Below, piece by piece: positions 7,401 to 15,607 of a stretch of DNA of 22,281 nucleotides. A program made the translations under genes and the position numbers. The stretch's first letter is position 1. Each line of letters starts with the position of its first letter. Origin of the DNA: Desulfobacteraceae bacterium (GTDB lineage: Bacteria > Desulfobacterota > Desulfobacteria > Desulfobacterales > Desulfobacteraceae); contig PIVQ01000047.1 of the NCBI GenBank assembly GCA_003354055.1, positions 1 to 22,281 of the forward strand, read 5' to 3'. Below the pieces are notes generated by a model. It saw only the letters and a list, made by a program, of their open reading frames with translations, did no database searches and was not told the DNA's origin.

Positions 7401-10400
7401 CACCGATGTTGACGGTGTCGGGGACCGTTGGTCTGAGTATTTTTATGACAGCTACGGCCGCCTGGATTATAAGACGGATAACTATGGCGGAAGCGGATAT
7501 GCCGACCGCAGGATTTTGAAAACCAGCCTTACCTATGCCACCGGCAGCAGTGCTGATAATACCGCTGATATCAGTGCCGGTAATCTGGACGCCTATCATC
7601 TTGGATTCCCCGACACCAGTACAACGGTTGAAATTGATACTTCAGGTGCTGAAATCACAGGTTCCAGACGTCAAACCGGTTTTACCTATACTGCCGGATT
7701 AGCAGTGGAAAGTACCACAAATTATATGGAGAACAGCGCTGATAACATCACCATTCGCTATGAATATGATGACTTTGGAAATATAATCAAAGAATATGAT
7801 GGGGCAAATAACTTATGGCGATCCAGCTATGATAACAACCGGCAATTTGTGATATCCAAAACCAATCCGTTGGGGCATAAAAAAGAGTTCACCCAATGGG
7901 ATAAATTTACCGGTGGCTTTTTGCAGATGACGGATGAGAACATGAATTTCCATACAGTTACGACCGGAGCCTTTGGCCGGCCGGACAGCCGAATTGGACC
8001 CGGTTCTGCCACTGCCATCCATAAAATGGAGGGCAGTGGTACAACCCAGGCCGGTTTCGTCCTGGCCAATTGGTCGGACACTTCCAAGGTGCAGGTGAGC
8101 ATGCGAAAACATGATAATCTGGGCCGGGTGCTCGAAGAGGCCGGACCTGATACCCCCTATCATGCAATTACATGGGGAGCACACGGCAAACCAGTCTCCG
8201 AACAGGTCATCCAGCCGGGGGACTGGGCAACTAAAGATTTTGTGAATCATACATATACCTATGACGCCTGGATGAACCAGAAGACTCATGCCCGCGACGG
8301 AGTTACCCTTTCGGAGGAAGTCCGTGATTATAGTGCGGGAACGCTTGATTACAGGTATCCGTCTCCTAAGGACGATCTTACCATAACAGTCTCCATTGAA
8401 AACAATGCATTGGGCAAGGTGGCGACAAGAACCCTGTCCGGTGGTGATATCCACACCTATGAGTATAATATATACGGCCAGGTGACATCAGTTACAGATC
8501 CCACCGGTCAGACCATTACATATGACTATGACATGGCAGGCCGTCTGATAGAGCAATCCGCAGCAGAAACCGGTACTGTAGCCTATGCTTATGACCGTCG
8601 CAGCCTTGTTACAGAGCGGACCAATGCTGACGGCAAAATCATTACAATGAGCTATGATGCACTTGGCAGGCTGACTCATCGGTACACCCAGGGGCATTCC
8701 AACGGCACCTGGTACCTAAAGAGAATGGAATATGACAACCCACTGTACTCCAATAGTAAGGGCCGCCTTACTGATATCGCCATGACAAAAACCACCAATT
8801 GTTATGATGGGGTGTGGAACAATGCCACTTGGTTGGAAAAGGCACTATACAGTTATAATTACGATGCCAACGGTAATATCAGCACCCATACGCGTAAGGT
8901 AACCAACTCTATCGGCTATGATACCTATACGTTTCAGTCAACCTACCATCCTGACGGAACCCCTGACACCATAACCTATCCGGATGGCAGCAAGGTGCGT
9001 TACATCCTGAGTGCCTATCTTTTACCCGAGGTAGGATGCCCGGTTACCCCCCCAAAGTTAAGCTTAATCCAATATGCTGAAAACGGCGTGGATTTTGTAA
9101 CCGTTAAAAACTATAATTATTACAATCACCACGGGCAAAACACAGAAGCACGCACTACCCTGAATCTGCAAACAGGTAAAACCATATATGAAAGAAATGA
9201 ATTTGGTAAACACGGTCTTCTAAATAGAAAATCAGCATGGGATTACGGGGGTAGCATAGGTTTTGAGGCTGAAGCCAGACAGCGCGGTGAACTGGGATTT
9301 GTCAACCGGGTGGATACAAGAACAAGCTTCGATAGTACAACTGCCAACGCAACAACTGACTATGCATATTCGGATGAGGGATGGCTAACCAGTGCAAACA
9401 ATACAGACCCCAGTTCCTATGGACTGGAAACCTACACCTATCTTAGCGACGGCAGGCGGGATGAGGACCAGACCTACATCTATGACTGGGATCCGTCCAA
9501 GGCCCACCAGCTTTTAGCCATGACCGACAGCGACTGGGTGATGGCCGATGAGCAGATTTCCATGATGAAATATGCCTATGATGCCAACGGGGCCATGACT
9601 GATCAATTGACCCTAAAGTGGAAGAGCGCGGAGAACAGGCATTATAAGTTTCAAAGAAGGGTTTTTGCATATGATGCAGACAATATGCCGGAAACAGAGG
9701 ACATTCAATATCTCAATACTGGTAAATGGTCCGGGCAATACATCGACAGGAGTCTGAGCTACGACTACGATCACAGCGGAAAACGGTTTTATAAGAAAAT
9801 AACTGCTGCCGGCACCACCGTTGAAACCCATTATCTAACCTCAAGCTTTGTGGCTGAAAAGACCACCTCCAACGGCAAGAGTGTCATGGAATATACCAAA
9901 AATATCCTAGGCATTGGCGGCATTGTGGCTTCGTTGAAAACATCGGATACGGCGGCCATGGGTATGGCACCTCTGGTGCCCTTTAACAGCCGCTGGATGG
10001 CCGCAGACATGTATCGATGGGACAGCCCCATGGGGTTTATAACAAAGATCGGTACCTATACCCAGGCGTTGTTAATCCACCCCAAGACCGTGGAATGGGT
10101 CTACCTGATCTTAAAATCACTTCCGGCAGCATTGATCCTTTCCATACTGATAGCTTTGTTGATCAGCAGCCGTGGCAGGATTTCTTATGATTCCTTCAGA
10201 TACCGGTACCCGGTTCTGGCCAAGGCAACTTGGGCGGTATTGTTCTTTTTTGCCGTTCAGTTGATGCCGGCTCTTCCCAGGCACGCGTTTGCAGCCGGAA
10301 CCGGTCAGGAAACCTATGAGACTTATTATCGGGATCTTTTTGGCAATACCGTTATGACACTGCAGGCTTCCTCGTCAGATCCCAAAGACTATGTGGTGCT

Positions 10401-11589
10401 CAGCCACACCGCTTACCGGCCCTTTGGCGGTGTGGATTCTAACGCCAGCAGCAATACTGAAAAGACCAGATACACCTTTTCCGGCAAGGAGATTGATTTT
10501 CTCAACTCAGCTGATGGAGATCAGGGGCCGGTCTATTTTGGAGCAAGATATTACGATTCATTTTCAGGCAGGTTTTTAACACCTGATCCTAAGGCCCAGT
10601 TTACCGATCCCTACATGTATTGCTGGAACTCGCCGCAAAATGCGGTTGATCCGGACGGGCAATTCATCTTTCTTTTGATGACAGCACTGGTTGTCAGTGC
10701 GATTGTCTATGGCATTGCCAAGGCCGCAGGTGCTGAAGAGGTCGCCGAGGGTGCTTTGATGGGCGTCAAAGTTACCGGCGGTGCTTTGGGCATAATTTTG
10801 GGCGTTCAGTTAGGAATAGCCGCCGGTATTGGATGCTTTATGGCTGCGGTTGCAACGCTTCCTGCCACTGCGGCGATTTCTACCGGAGTGGCTGCGGGCC
10901 TTGCATCAGCTACTGTGGGAGTCGGAGTCGCCGTCACCGCTGCCGGAGTGACCACCCGCTTTGTGCTCGAGCAAGAACTTGCGGGCAATATGATGATGTA
11001 TATAGGCGTTGGACTGGTGGCTGCCGGGGTGTGCACCTTAAGCCTATGGGCCGCGCCCTGGGCAGCGCAAACCTCGGTTACCATGGTGGCAACGAATCTG
11101 ATGAGTTTCTGTGGATCCTGGTATTTCGGAGGAGCCACAGCCGCCGGATATGATGCAACCCAATGGGATTATGATAACGAGAAGGTATGGGGGTATTCCA
11201 TGGCCCAGGTTACCTTGGATCTTGGTATGGGGCATTTTAGTGGTGCTATTGGTACAAAAATGAATAAAATGGTGCAAGCCGGGAAAATCAAATATGTAGC
11301 CACCACGTATGCTGTCAAAGCTTTTCTGGGCGGCCTCAATGGTGCAGCCCAAAATATGGTGGCCTTTTCAATGATGAATAAACGTTGGGAAGACAGGGGC
11401 AAAGCTGCCGCGTTGGGATTTGCTGCCGGAGCAGCTTTAGGTGGTGCCGGCTATGGTCTGGGTAACAAATTAGGAGGCGGGGCCGTTGGTACAACCGGCG
11501 GATTTTTGTTTGGATGGGGAGGTGTTTTCGCCAGACTGACTATCCGTGATGCTACCATCAGACATAATCCCAAACAATGGGCAGAGTGA
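4411..11589 (+). CDS. Giant secreted SpvB / FG-GAP / Rhs-repeat protein
   Basis: The start is placed at ATG 4411 because AAAGGAGGGGG lies directly before it; the frame opens further upstream (TTG 4354, ATG 4384). The 2392-residue product begins with a signal peptide (hydrophobic FMIFTLMVILF, cleavage likely after ALRA). An SpvB/TcdB-type N-domain follows (about 50-360, with SYTIPIPVPSGRNGMEPQLN and GPVGIGWRL). Next come at least six FG-GAP/VCBS-like calcium-loop repeats (about 385-740; DYNGDGISD, DWNADGRSD, DMNMDGRTD), then YD/Rhs repeats (about 1118-1760). Two hydrophobic segments (about 1896-1920 and 1938-1962) precede the Rhs core (FSGKE, FGARYYDSFSGRFLTPDP, NAVDPDGQ near 2080). The last 310 residues are glycine/alanine-rich and hydrophobic, with no recognised toxin. 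Rhs shells encapsulate C-terminal toxins in known systems. No small immunity-like gene follows; the next gene converges. Confidence 0.85.
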   Translation: MTGKKKMSIIGERQLWKFMIFTLMVILFTPPALRAATSDTATSETGTSGTGTASELALEVAGSIAGTFQNVQGTASYTIPIPVPSGRNGMEPQLNLSYNSQTSDGPVGIGWRLDAGLMITRGVHTTERSNGYDNKTTVAYDDTDQLVLNGKELKLISGSHLNNGAVYMSAIDSGMQILKTSAGFTGKAKDGRTLEFEHAWTVDGTIVGWGLSAVYDSYGNGVIYNYLAGTDVPYLESIRYTIHDPIKGFVNTGGTRSTKGYVYFNYSTYGSQSRVVVNGETFYNTHLLDYILVSPETGYDDPDLADQWQRYDFTYENALSGFGVKRLQSIQVTEKRDDVGHESTYPKTSFNYNDSLAQVTSEFSEIEDLDISRSMSNADAKRNRNVYADYNGDGISDLMVIRYVDGRHKADLYINDGSGRLTHTAKKSISPWRDVNGKFRHSYHAADTNEDGQSELIEVYMAPNSRGTHYEIRVNYWAYNKTSNSLYALNSADRMVATRYVVGASNWNLAWESSITDWNADGRSDLIIYGRLSATGTTGLWVSPHLNQGDGTFEENTNFSSLPYADVNTYNLSDYRRGQYEFLDVTDDGKPDLVEIYKPEPINGEEQDIANVRVFENTGYGISEIPWGGWHNISWWYNRTPSSHIPAMMAYYQFADMNMDGRTDLVVVNRDYHEGCTDVSFFRNNGNGRFIKKSAQTIRTVTGLAGDFARYVDPTPRHLVADFTNDGYPDIMIFDYDVEADAEVGIKVFADLTIHENNAGVVGSTGSFAQRLETTSTNLWVLDDLSSGAPPVQPMLFDSDSGMDLVETHEFENRIYVRTWTRNEVQPPDLLQRITDGRGVKTSIFYENAAGDLSVHGNTFYTPSSSGVNIDNQFDMTPGHYLLSSYTITQPDDTWGELTEISSTFRYKGYKYDYVNGSLGFEEIYTYNELTGHYSSTRYYQEYPKAGYKKSVSYHHGQSGEPNLVDFFEYTADNYPGTTDVWMVQPSTTKRLLQQNGTDVDGVGDRWSEYFYDSYGRLDYKTDNYGGSGYADRRILKTSLTYATGSSADNTADISAGNLDAYHLGFPDTSTTVEIDTSGAEITGSRRQTGFTYTAGLAVESTTNYMENSADNITIRYEYDDFGNIIKEYDGANNLWRSSYDNNRQFVISKTNPLGHKKEFTQWDKFTGGFLQMTDENMNFHTVTTGAFGRPDSRIGPGSATAIHKMEGSGTTQAGFVLANWSDTSKVQVSMRKHDNLGRVLEEAGPDTPYHAITWGAHGKPVSEQVIQPGDWATKDFVNHTYTYDAWMNQKTHARDGVTLSEEVRDYSAGTLDYRYPSPKDDLTITVSIENNALGKVATRTLSGGDIHTYEYNIYGQVTSVTDPTGQTITYDYDMAGRLIEQSAAETGTVAYAYDRRSLVTERTNADGKIITMSYDALGRLTHRYTQGHSNGTWYLKRMEYDNPLYSNSKGRLTDIAMTKTTNCYDGVWNNATWLEKALYSYNYDANGNISTHTRKVTNSIGYDTYTFQSTYHPDGTPDTITYPDGSKVRYILSAYLLPEVGCPVTPPKLSLIQYAENGVDFVTVKNYNYYNHHGQNTEARTTLNLQTGKTIYERNEFGKHGLLNRKSAWDYGGSIGFEAEARQRGELGFVNRVDTRTSFDSTTANATTDYAYSDEGWLTSANNTDPSSYGLETYTYLSDGRRDEDQTYIYDWDPSKAHQLLAMTDSDWVMADEQISMMKYAYDANGAMTDQLTLKWKSAENRHYKFQRRVFAYDADNMPETEDIQYLNTGKWSGQYIDRSLSYDYDHSGKRFYKKITAAGTTVETHYLTSSFVAEKTTSNGKSVMEYTKNILGIGGIVASLKTSDTAAMGMAPLVPFNSRWMAADMYRWDSPMGFITKIGTYTQALLIHPKTVEWVYLILKSLPAALILSILIALLISSRGRISYDSFRYRYPVLAKATWAVLFFFAVQLMPALPRHAFAAGTGQETYETYYRDLFGNTVMTLQASSSDPKDYVVLSHTAYRPFGGVDSNASSNTEKTRYTFSGKEIDFLNSADGDQGPVYFGARYYDSFSGRFLTPDPKAQFTDPYMYCWNSPQNAVDPDGQFIFLLMTALVVSAIVYGIAKAAGAEEVAEGALMGVKVTGGALGIILGVQLGIAAGIGCFMAAVATLPATAAISTGVAAGLASATVGVGVAVTAAGVTTRFVLEQELAGNMMMYIGVGLVAAGVCTLSLWAAPWAAQTSVTMVATNLMSFCGSWYFGGATAAGYDATQWDYDNEKVWGYSMAQVTLDLGMGHFSGAIGTKMNKMVQAGKIKYVATTYAVKAFLGGLNGAAQNMVAFSMMNKRWEDRGKAAALGFAAGAALGGAGYGLGNKLGGGAVGTTGGFLFGWGGVFARLTIRDATIRHNPKQWAE
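4519..4563 (+). repeat. Three 15-base tandem repeats just after the signal peptide
   Basis: Units beginning ACCTCCGATACAGCC, ACCTCCGAGACAGGC and ACCTCAGGTACGGGC are contiguous and in frame, encoding a Thr/Ser-rich linker (TSDTA, TSETG, TSGTG). Each unit is a multiple of three, so copy change would alter linker length without breaking the frame. Confidence 0.75.
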
Positions 11590-11666
11590 TAAAAACCGAC
11601 AAGTTTTTACCTTATTGGTGATAATAGTCCGCCTTAAAAAAAAGAGGCCGGCAAACTAAAGAGAAT

Positions 11667-11716
11667 GGTGGTGTTTTAGCCTGCATCCGGCAGGGTAACT
11701 AAAGCACCACCTTTTT
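11667..11716 (+). terminator. Strong intrinsic terminator after the Rhs gene
   Basis: GGTGGTGTTTTAG (11667-11679) pairs with CTAAAGCACCACC (11699-11711) with one G-T pair. An inner CCTGC/GCAGG stem extends it, and TTTTT (11712-11716) follows directly. It lies about 80 bases after the Rhs stop and separates it from the convergent regulator gene. The remaining bases to 11871 show nothing clear. Confidence 0.8.
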
Positions 11717-11871
11717 GTTTCACCAACCAAAAATATTTTCCGTTATGACCAGGAGTGCAGTACAACGACAAAGCGATTCAAGACTGTACCGGTGGCGTTA
11801 TTTGCTGGTTCAACCCGTGGTGCTGGAGAATCTTGAATCGGAATATAATTTTGAGAATCGCTATAGAATCT

Positions 11872-13236
11872 CTAAATACGGGTCTCCGGCCAGTATTTTT
11901 TGATTTTACGATAAAGAGTCGCCTGGCCAATCCGAAGAACCATGGCTGCATTTTTTCGATGATGCCCGGTCTTTTCCAGTGCGTTGCCAATGGCGAGTTT
12001 CTCGTAAGCTTCCAAAGAGTCATCCATCGACGCAGAGCCGTAATCGGTCACGACCCGCATTATGTCAGGCAGGTCCTCAACTCTGACTTCTTTATGAAGG
12101 CCCAGAGCCGTGAGACGGCTTATCAAGTTTTCCAGTTCCCGGACATTTCCCGGCCAGGAGTATTTTTCCATATGGGATAATGCTTTGTCGGAAAGGTTTT
12201 GAACTTTTGAAAATTCGGTTTTATGCTTTTTTAAAAAATGCCTGGCCAAAAGATAAACATCATCCTGCCTTTTGCTTAGGGGCGGAACATCTAATGCTAC
12301 AGCATTGAGACGATAGTAAAGGTCTTCTCTGAATCTTTTATTTATTACCTCGGATTTCAGATTCCTGTTGGTGGCCGCCAGAATTCGGACATCCGCAACC
12401 ACAGAGTCACTTGATCCCACCGGCCTGATTTCCTTTTCCTGCATCAGTCTCAGCAATTTTGCCTGGGTCTGTAGCGGAAGCTCTCCAATCTCATCAAAAA
12501 AAACAGTGCCCTTGTTTGCAGCCATGACCAAGCCTTTAGTATCCGTGTAAGCACCTGTAAACGAACCTTTTACATGTCCGAACAGTTCACTTTCAAGCAT
12601 AGTCTCGTTAATAGTGGTACAGTCCACCACAACAAATTTTTCCCCAGCTCTGGCACTCTGATGGTGAATCGCTTTAGCAACCAGCTCTTTCCCCGTTCCG
12701 GTCTCGCCCTGAATTAAAACAGTGGCATCGGACATCCCAACTCTGCTAATCAACTGTTTCAATTGAAGCATGCAGGCTGAGTTCCCTAACAATTTTTCAT
12801 ATCTGAACCTATGGGAGATTTCATTTTTGAGGGCCTTATTTTCACGCTTGATCTGCCATATGCTGGACAGTTGGGAAACCAAAGAGACTAATCGCTCAGT
12901 TACAAAAGGTTTTTCTATAAAATCAATAGCACCGTTTTTAATGGCGGCTACTGCGTCCTGAATATTTCCATGACCGGTCAATAAAATAGTCATGACATGA
13001 GGATATTGGGTATTGATTATTTCTAAAAGTTCAAGCCCGTCCATACCCGGCATTTTCAAGTCAATCAAGGCAGCATGAACTTTAGTTTTCGCCATAAGAG
13101 AGAGGGCCTCTGCACCGCTGTTGGCCGAAACCAGACAATAATCCGTATCTAAAAAAGTACGCTTCAGGGTTGTAATTATTGCAGCTTCGTCATCCACTAA
13201 TAAGAGGGTGAACTTGCTGGAAGGCACAGGACTCAT
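11872..13236 (-). CDS. NtrC-type sigma-54-dependent response regulator
   Basis: The protein has an N-terminal receiver domain (acidic DDE pocket, phosphoacceptor Asp near 59 in LIDLKMPGMDG, Lys in EKPF). An AAA+ sigma-54 activator domain follows: Walker A GETGTGKE near 177-184, the sigma-54 contact loop as GSFTGA rather than GAFTGA, and Walker B GTVFFDEIGELP. A Fis-type helix-turn-helix is at the C-terminus (NALEKTGHHRKNAAMVLRIG). Length (454) is normal for the family. Two starts are possible: ATG 13236, used here, or TTG 13242, which is closer to the AAGGAG site. It should activate sigma-54 promoters when phosphorylated. Three such promoters with shared upstream palindromes lie in this window, the first about 40 bases from its own start on the opposite strand. 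The partner kinase is probably one of the neighbours. Confidence 0.95.
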   Translation of the reverse strand: MSPVPSSKFTLLLVDDEAAIITTLKRTFLDTDYCLVSANSGAEALSLMAKTKVHAALIDLKMPGMDGLELLEIINTQYPHVMTILLTGHGNIQDAVAAIKNGAIDFIEKPFVTERLVSLVSQLSSIWQIKRENKALKNEISHRFRYEKLLGNSACMLQLKQLISRVGMSDATVLIQGETGTGKELVAKAIHHQSARAGEKFVVVDCTTINETMLESELFGHVKGSFTGAYTDTKGLVMAANKGTVFFDEIGELPLQTQAKLLRLMQEKEIRPVGSSDSVVADVRILAATNRNLKSEVINKRFREDLYYRLNAVALDVPPLSKRQDDVYLLARHFLKKHKTEFSKVQNLSDKALSHMEKYSWPGNVRELENLISRLTALGLHKEVRVEDLPDIMRVVTDYGSASMDDSLEAYEKLAIGNALEKTGHHRKNAAMVLRIGQATLYRKIKKYWPETRI

Positions 13237-13280
13237 AAGCAATATCTTCTCCTTTGCGTTTTTTGGAGACTATCATACAC

Positions 13281-13336
13281 CATCGACTATCAAAATGATA
13301 TCTATATAAGTTCAGCTATCATTTTGATAACCGATG
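13281..13336. promoter_or_regulatory. Paired enhancer-like palindromes, module 1
   Basis: TATCAAAATGATA (13288-13300) and TATCATTTTGATA (13317-13329) are each near-perfect palindromes. Together with flanks they form a larger inverted repeat (CATCGAC... against ...ACCGATG) with centres 29 bases apart. The same pair with the same 29-base spacing recurs at 16542-16597, and a single copy at 18598. The proximal centre is about 115 bases upstream of the predicted sigma-54 start, typical for NtrC-type binding. The regulator gene starts about 40 bases to the left, so binding here could also control it. Confidence 0.8.
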
Positions 13337-13380
13337 GTGATGTTATTATATCGTCATTCTTCACATCCTTTTCCCTATAA

Positions 13381-13427
13381 AAACAAGCAATTACAACAGC
13401 TTTAGGATGCGTGGTCCTAACCTTGCA
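13381..13427 (+). promoter_or_regulatory. Sigma-54 promoter with IHF-like site, module 1
   Basis: TGGTCCTAACCTTGCA (13412-13427) has GG and GC separated by ten bases, matching the sigma-54 consensus TGGCAC-N5-TTGCA at its key positions; transcription should start near 13438. AAACAAGCAATTA (13381-13393) matches the IHF consensus WATCAANNNNTTR at 12 of 13 positions and lies between enhancer and promoter, as in IHF-bent sigma-54 promoters. It would drive the TPR, kinase and hydrolase genes. Confidence 0.8.
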
Positions 13428-13460
13428 GAGTAAAGAGCAGGTTTAAAGGAGACCCTGCAA

Positions 13461-13478
13461 ATGATTGATCCGAAATAA
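13461..13478 (+). other. Five-codon leader frame MIDPK, module 1
   Basis: ATG 13461 starts a five-codon frame ending TAA 13478, with AAAGGAG nine bases upstream. It lies in a 36-base stretch (13451-13486) identical to 18725-18760. The following TPR gene has no clear ribosome site of its own and starts 15 bases after this stop, so reinitiation is possible. It may instead be the relic of an ancestral gene start, because in module 2 the real gene begins at the equivalent place. Confidence 0.4.
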
Positions 13479-13493
13479 ATTCAGGCAAAAAAA

Positions 13494-13895
13494 ATGAAAA
13501 TAATCGCGAAACTATTTGCTACTGACCGAAAAAGCACAATGGCGGCATACCGCAAAGGTATCAGCCACTTCAACAAACTGCAATACGCAGAGGCTATCCC
13601 CTATTTTGAACAGGTTATTGCAAAAAAAAATCTTGGTCATTCTATAGAAGCGAAGCTTGCACACTTTTACTGCGGTCAAGCCCATATAAACGTGGGAGTC
13701 ACCCATTTTGCCAAAAACGAAAACCAAAAGGCTCTATCCCATTTCCAAGAGGCACTACGCTTCCAGCCTGATGATACGGATCTGGATTATTTTATCGGGA
13801 TTTGTCTCAACAATATCGGAGATTATAAGGGTGCTATGGCGTCCTTTTCAAAAATTTCTGGAAACAGAACCCTGGAATATTCCGACCAAGCTTGA
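13494..13895 (+). CDS. Small TPR-repeat protein
   Basis: This 133-residue protein has two or three tetratricopeptide-like helical pairs. One is around residues 17-45 (AYRKGISHFNKLQYAEAIPYFEQVI); a second is at 75-95 (NENQKALSHFQEALRFQPDD) and a third at 99-118 (DYFIGICLNNIGDYKGAMASF). There is no signal peptide, so it is probably a cytoplasmic scaffold, likely for the kinase encoded 37 bases downstream. It is the first gene after sigma-54 module 1. The start lacks a good ribosome site. After about residue 118 the +1 frame (NIPTKLDEPIIFQG) looks equally protein-like, so a late frameshift is possible. Confidence 0.7.
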   Translation: MKIIAKLFATDRKSTMAAYRKGISHFNKLQYAEAIPYFEQVIAKKNLGHSIEAKLAHFYCGQAHINVGVTHFAKNENQKALSHFQEALRFQPDDTDLDYFIGICLNNIGDYKGAMASFSKISGNRTLEYSDQA

Positions 13896-13932
13896 TGAAC
13901 CAATTATTTTTCAGGGATGATACAAATCGGTT

Positions 13933-15579
13933 ATGACTGATAACATAAAAAAAAGATTCAGACACTCCATTCTCAACAAGATTCTGGTTCCTGTAATTAC
14001 CATTCTTGCAGGGGCCGTAGGAACGAGTACCTATCTGGCTTTTGTGCAGGAGACCAAGATACTGGGCCAAAACATGACACACAGGGGGGTACAGATAGCA
14101 GAAACCGTCAGCACCAGCACGATCAACTCATTTGTGTCCCTGAACTGGATCTATACTGAAAATTTATTGAAACAATCGATAAAAAATCATCAGGACCTCA
14201 TCTTTATAAAGGTTGCCAATCCCTTGAACGAAGTATACCTTGCAAGCCATGAGCGATTTTACGGCGAGGCTGTACTGCCCAGTCATGCAACCCGGAGCCT
14301 GAAAGTTATAGAACAGTACGCCTTTAATAATGAAGCTGAAAAAGGCCTGCACATTTCCTACCCGTTTAAAGTGGGGACAGATACCTGGCACGTGCTGGTG
14401 GGTATTTCAGATAAAACTATCACCGAATTAAAACGTAGCGTATTGATTCGCAGCGCCGCTAACGGCATGCTGATCATTTTTGTGGGCATTATTCTGTCAA
14501 TCATAATTTCCAGTTCTCTGTCCAGACCCCTCATTCAACTGTCCCATGCAGTAAACCGGGTTTCAAACGGGGAGTTTGCACAGCTTGAGATCCATTCGGA
14601 AGACGAAATCGGATTACTTGGCCGAAATTTTAACAACATGTCAATTCGGTTGCAGGCCACGATGAAATCCCTTGAAGACCATCAGCAGAATCTAGAACTT
14701 ATGGTAAAAGAAAGAACACAGAAACTTGAACAGATCCAGGCTAAACTGGTTAACCAGGCAGTGGAAGCCGGAAGGGCCCAGCTTTCCGCCATGGTGCTTC
14801 ACAATATCGGCAATGCCATTACCCCGGTCGTTGTCACTGTTGAAAATCTGGGGGACAAGAATTACAACCAAATCTTAAACTACCTGGTCAATTGTTACGA
14901 TTCACTTGCGGCAAACAAGGAAGAGCTGACAGCCTATGTGACAAATGATTCAAGGGGCAAAGAAATTTTTCATTACATGGGAGATTTAATCCAGACCCTT
15001 GAAAAAGGAAGATTTACGCAGGAAGATGAAATCAGAAGCATTAAAACCGGTCTGAACTATGTCGCCGACATTCTTACCCTCCAACAGTCCTATTCATCCA
15101 ACAGGCCAGAGCCGAAACAAAGAACAGATCTAAGTTCCCTTGTCAGGGATGCTGTGATCATGCAGAAAAGAAGCTTTGACAGGCACGGCATAGCCATTGG
15201 AGTTGACTTGTTGAAGGCTCCTCCTGCATTGGTCCTTGAAAAGAACAAGCTTATGCAGGTTGTCATCAACCTGCTGAAAAACAGTCATGAGGCTGTCAAG
15301 GCCCATGTGCGCATCAATGAAAATGCCGACAAATGGATTAAACTAAGGGTGGAGTCAGATTCTAAGAATATTTATCTGGCCATATCAGACTCAGGTATCG
15401 GTGTGAAAAAGAACCGACAAAAAGCGGTATTTGAATTCGGAGTTTCCAGTAAGGGATCATCGGGATTCGGACTCTATTATTGCAATTCATTTATGCAGTC
15501 CAATCAGGGCTGCCTGATGCTGGAAAGTGAAGGGCACCTGAAAGGCGCCTGCGTGACCCTTAGGTTTTTGCTATCTTAG
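13933..15579 (+). CDS. Membrane sensor histidine kinase with LHNIGN-type H-box
   Basis: The 548-residue protein has a membrane segment near 17-37, an extracytoplasmic sensor region of about 135 residues, and a second membrane segment near 175-195. A HAMP linker (SRPLIQLSHAVNRVSNGEF) and a coiled coil follow. The putative phosphorylated His is H290 in MVLHNIGNAITPV, the variant H-box of a kinase subgroup common in deltaproteobacteria. The catalytic domain has the N-box (QVVINLLKNSHEA), G1 (SDSGIGV) and G2 (GSSGFGLYYC). It lies in the operon driven by sigma-54 module 1, divergent from the NtrC-type regulator, and is a good candidate for its kinase. The signal sensed is unknown. The ribosome site (AGGGATG) is weak and distant. 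Confidence 0.9.
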   Translation: MTDNIKKRFRHSILNKILVPVITILAGAVGTSTYLAFVQETKILGQNMTHRGVQIAETVSTSTINSFVSLNWIYTENLLKQSIKNHQDLIFIKVANPLNEVYLASHERFYGEAVLPSHATRSLKVIEQYAFNNEAEKGLHISYPFKVGTDTWHVLVGISDKTITELKRSVLIRSAANGMLIIFVGIILSIIISSSLSRPLIQLSHAVNRVSNGEFAQLEIHSEDEIGLLGRNFNNMSIRLQATMKSLEDHQQNLELMVKERTQKLEQIQAKLVNQAVEAGRAQLSAMVLHNIGNAITPVVVTVENLGDKNYNQILNYLVNCYDSLAANKEELTAYVTNDSRGKEIFHYMGDLIQTLEKGRFTQEDEIRSIKTGLNYVADILTLQQSYSSNRPEPKQRTDLSSLVRDAVIMQKRSFDRHGIAIGVDLLKAPPALVLEKNKLMQVVINLLKNSHEAVKAHVRINENADKWIKLRVESDSKNIYLAISDSGIGVKKNRQKAVFEFGVSSKGSSGFGLYYCNSFMQSNQGCLMLESEGHLKGACVTLRFLLS

Positions 15580-15595
15580 GAATCGTTACAAAATT
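15575..15595 (-). repeat. Dispersed repeat tail, inverted copy
   Basis: CTTAGGAATCGTTACAAAAT overlaps the kinase stop codon and is the inverse complement of the repeat tail at 16483-16504 and in the two long copies. With 16482-16507 it frames the hydrolase gene as an inverted pair about 900 bases apart. Confidence 0.7.
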
Positions 15596-15607
15596 AAGGA
15601 GAGAATC

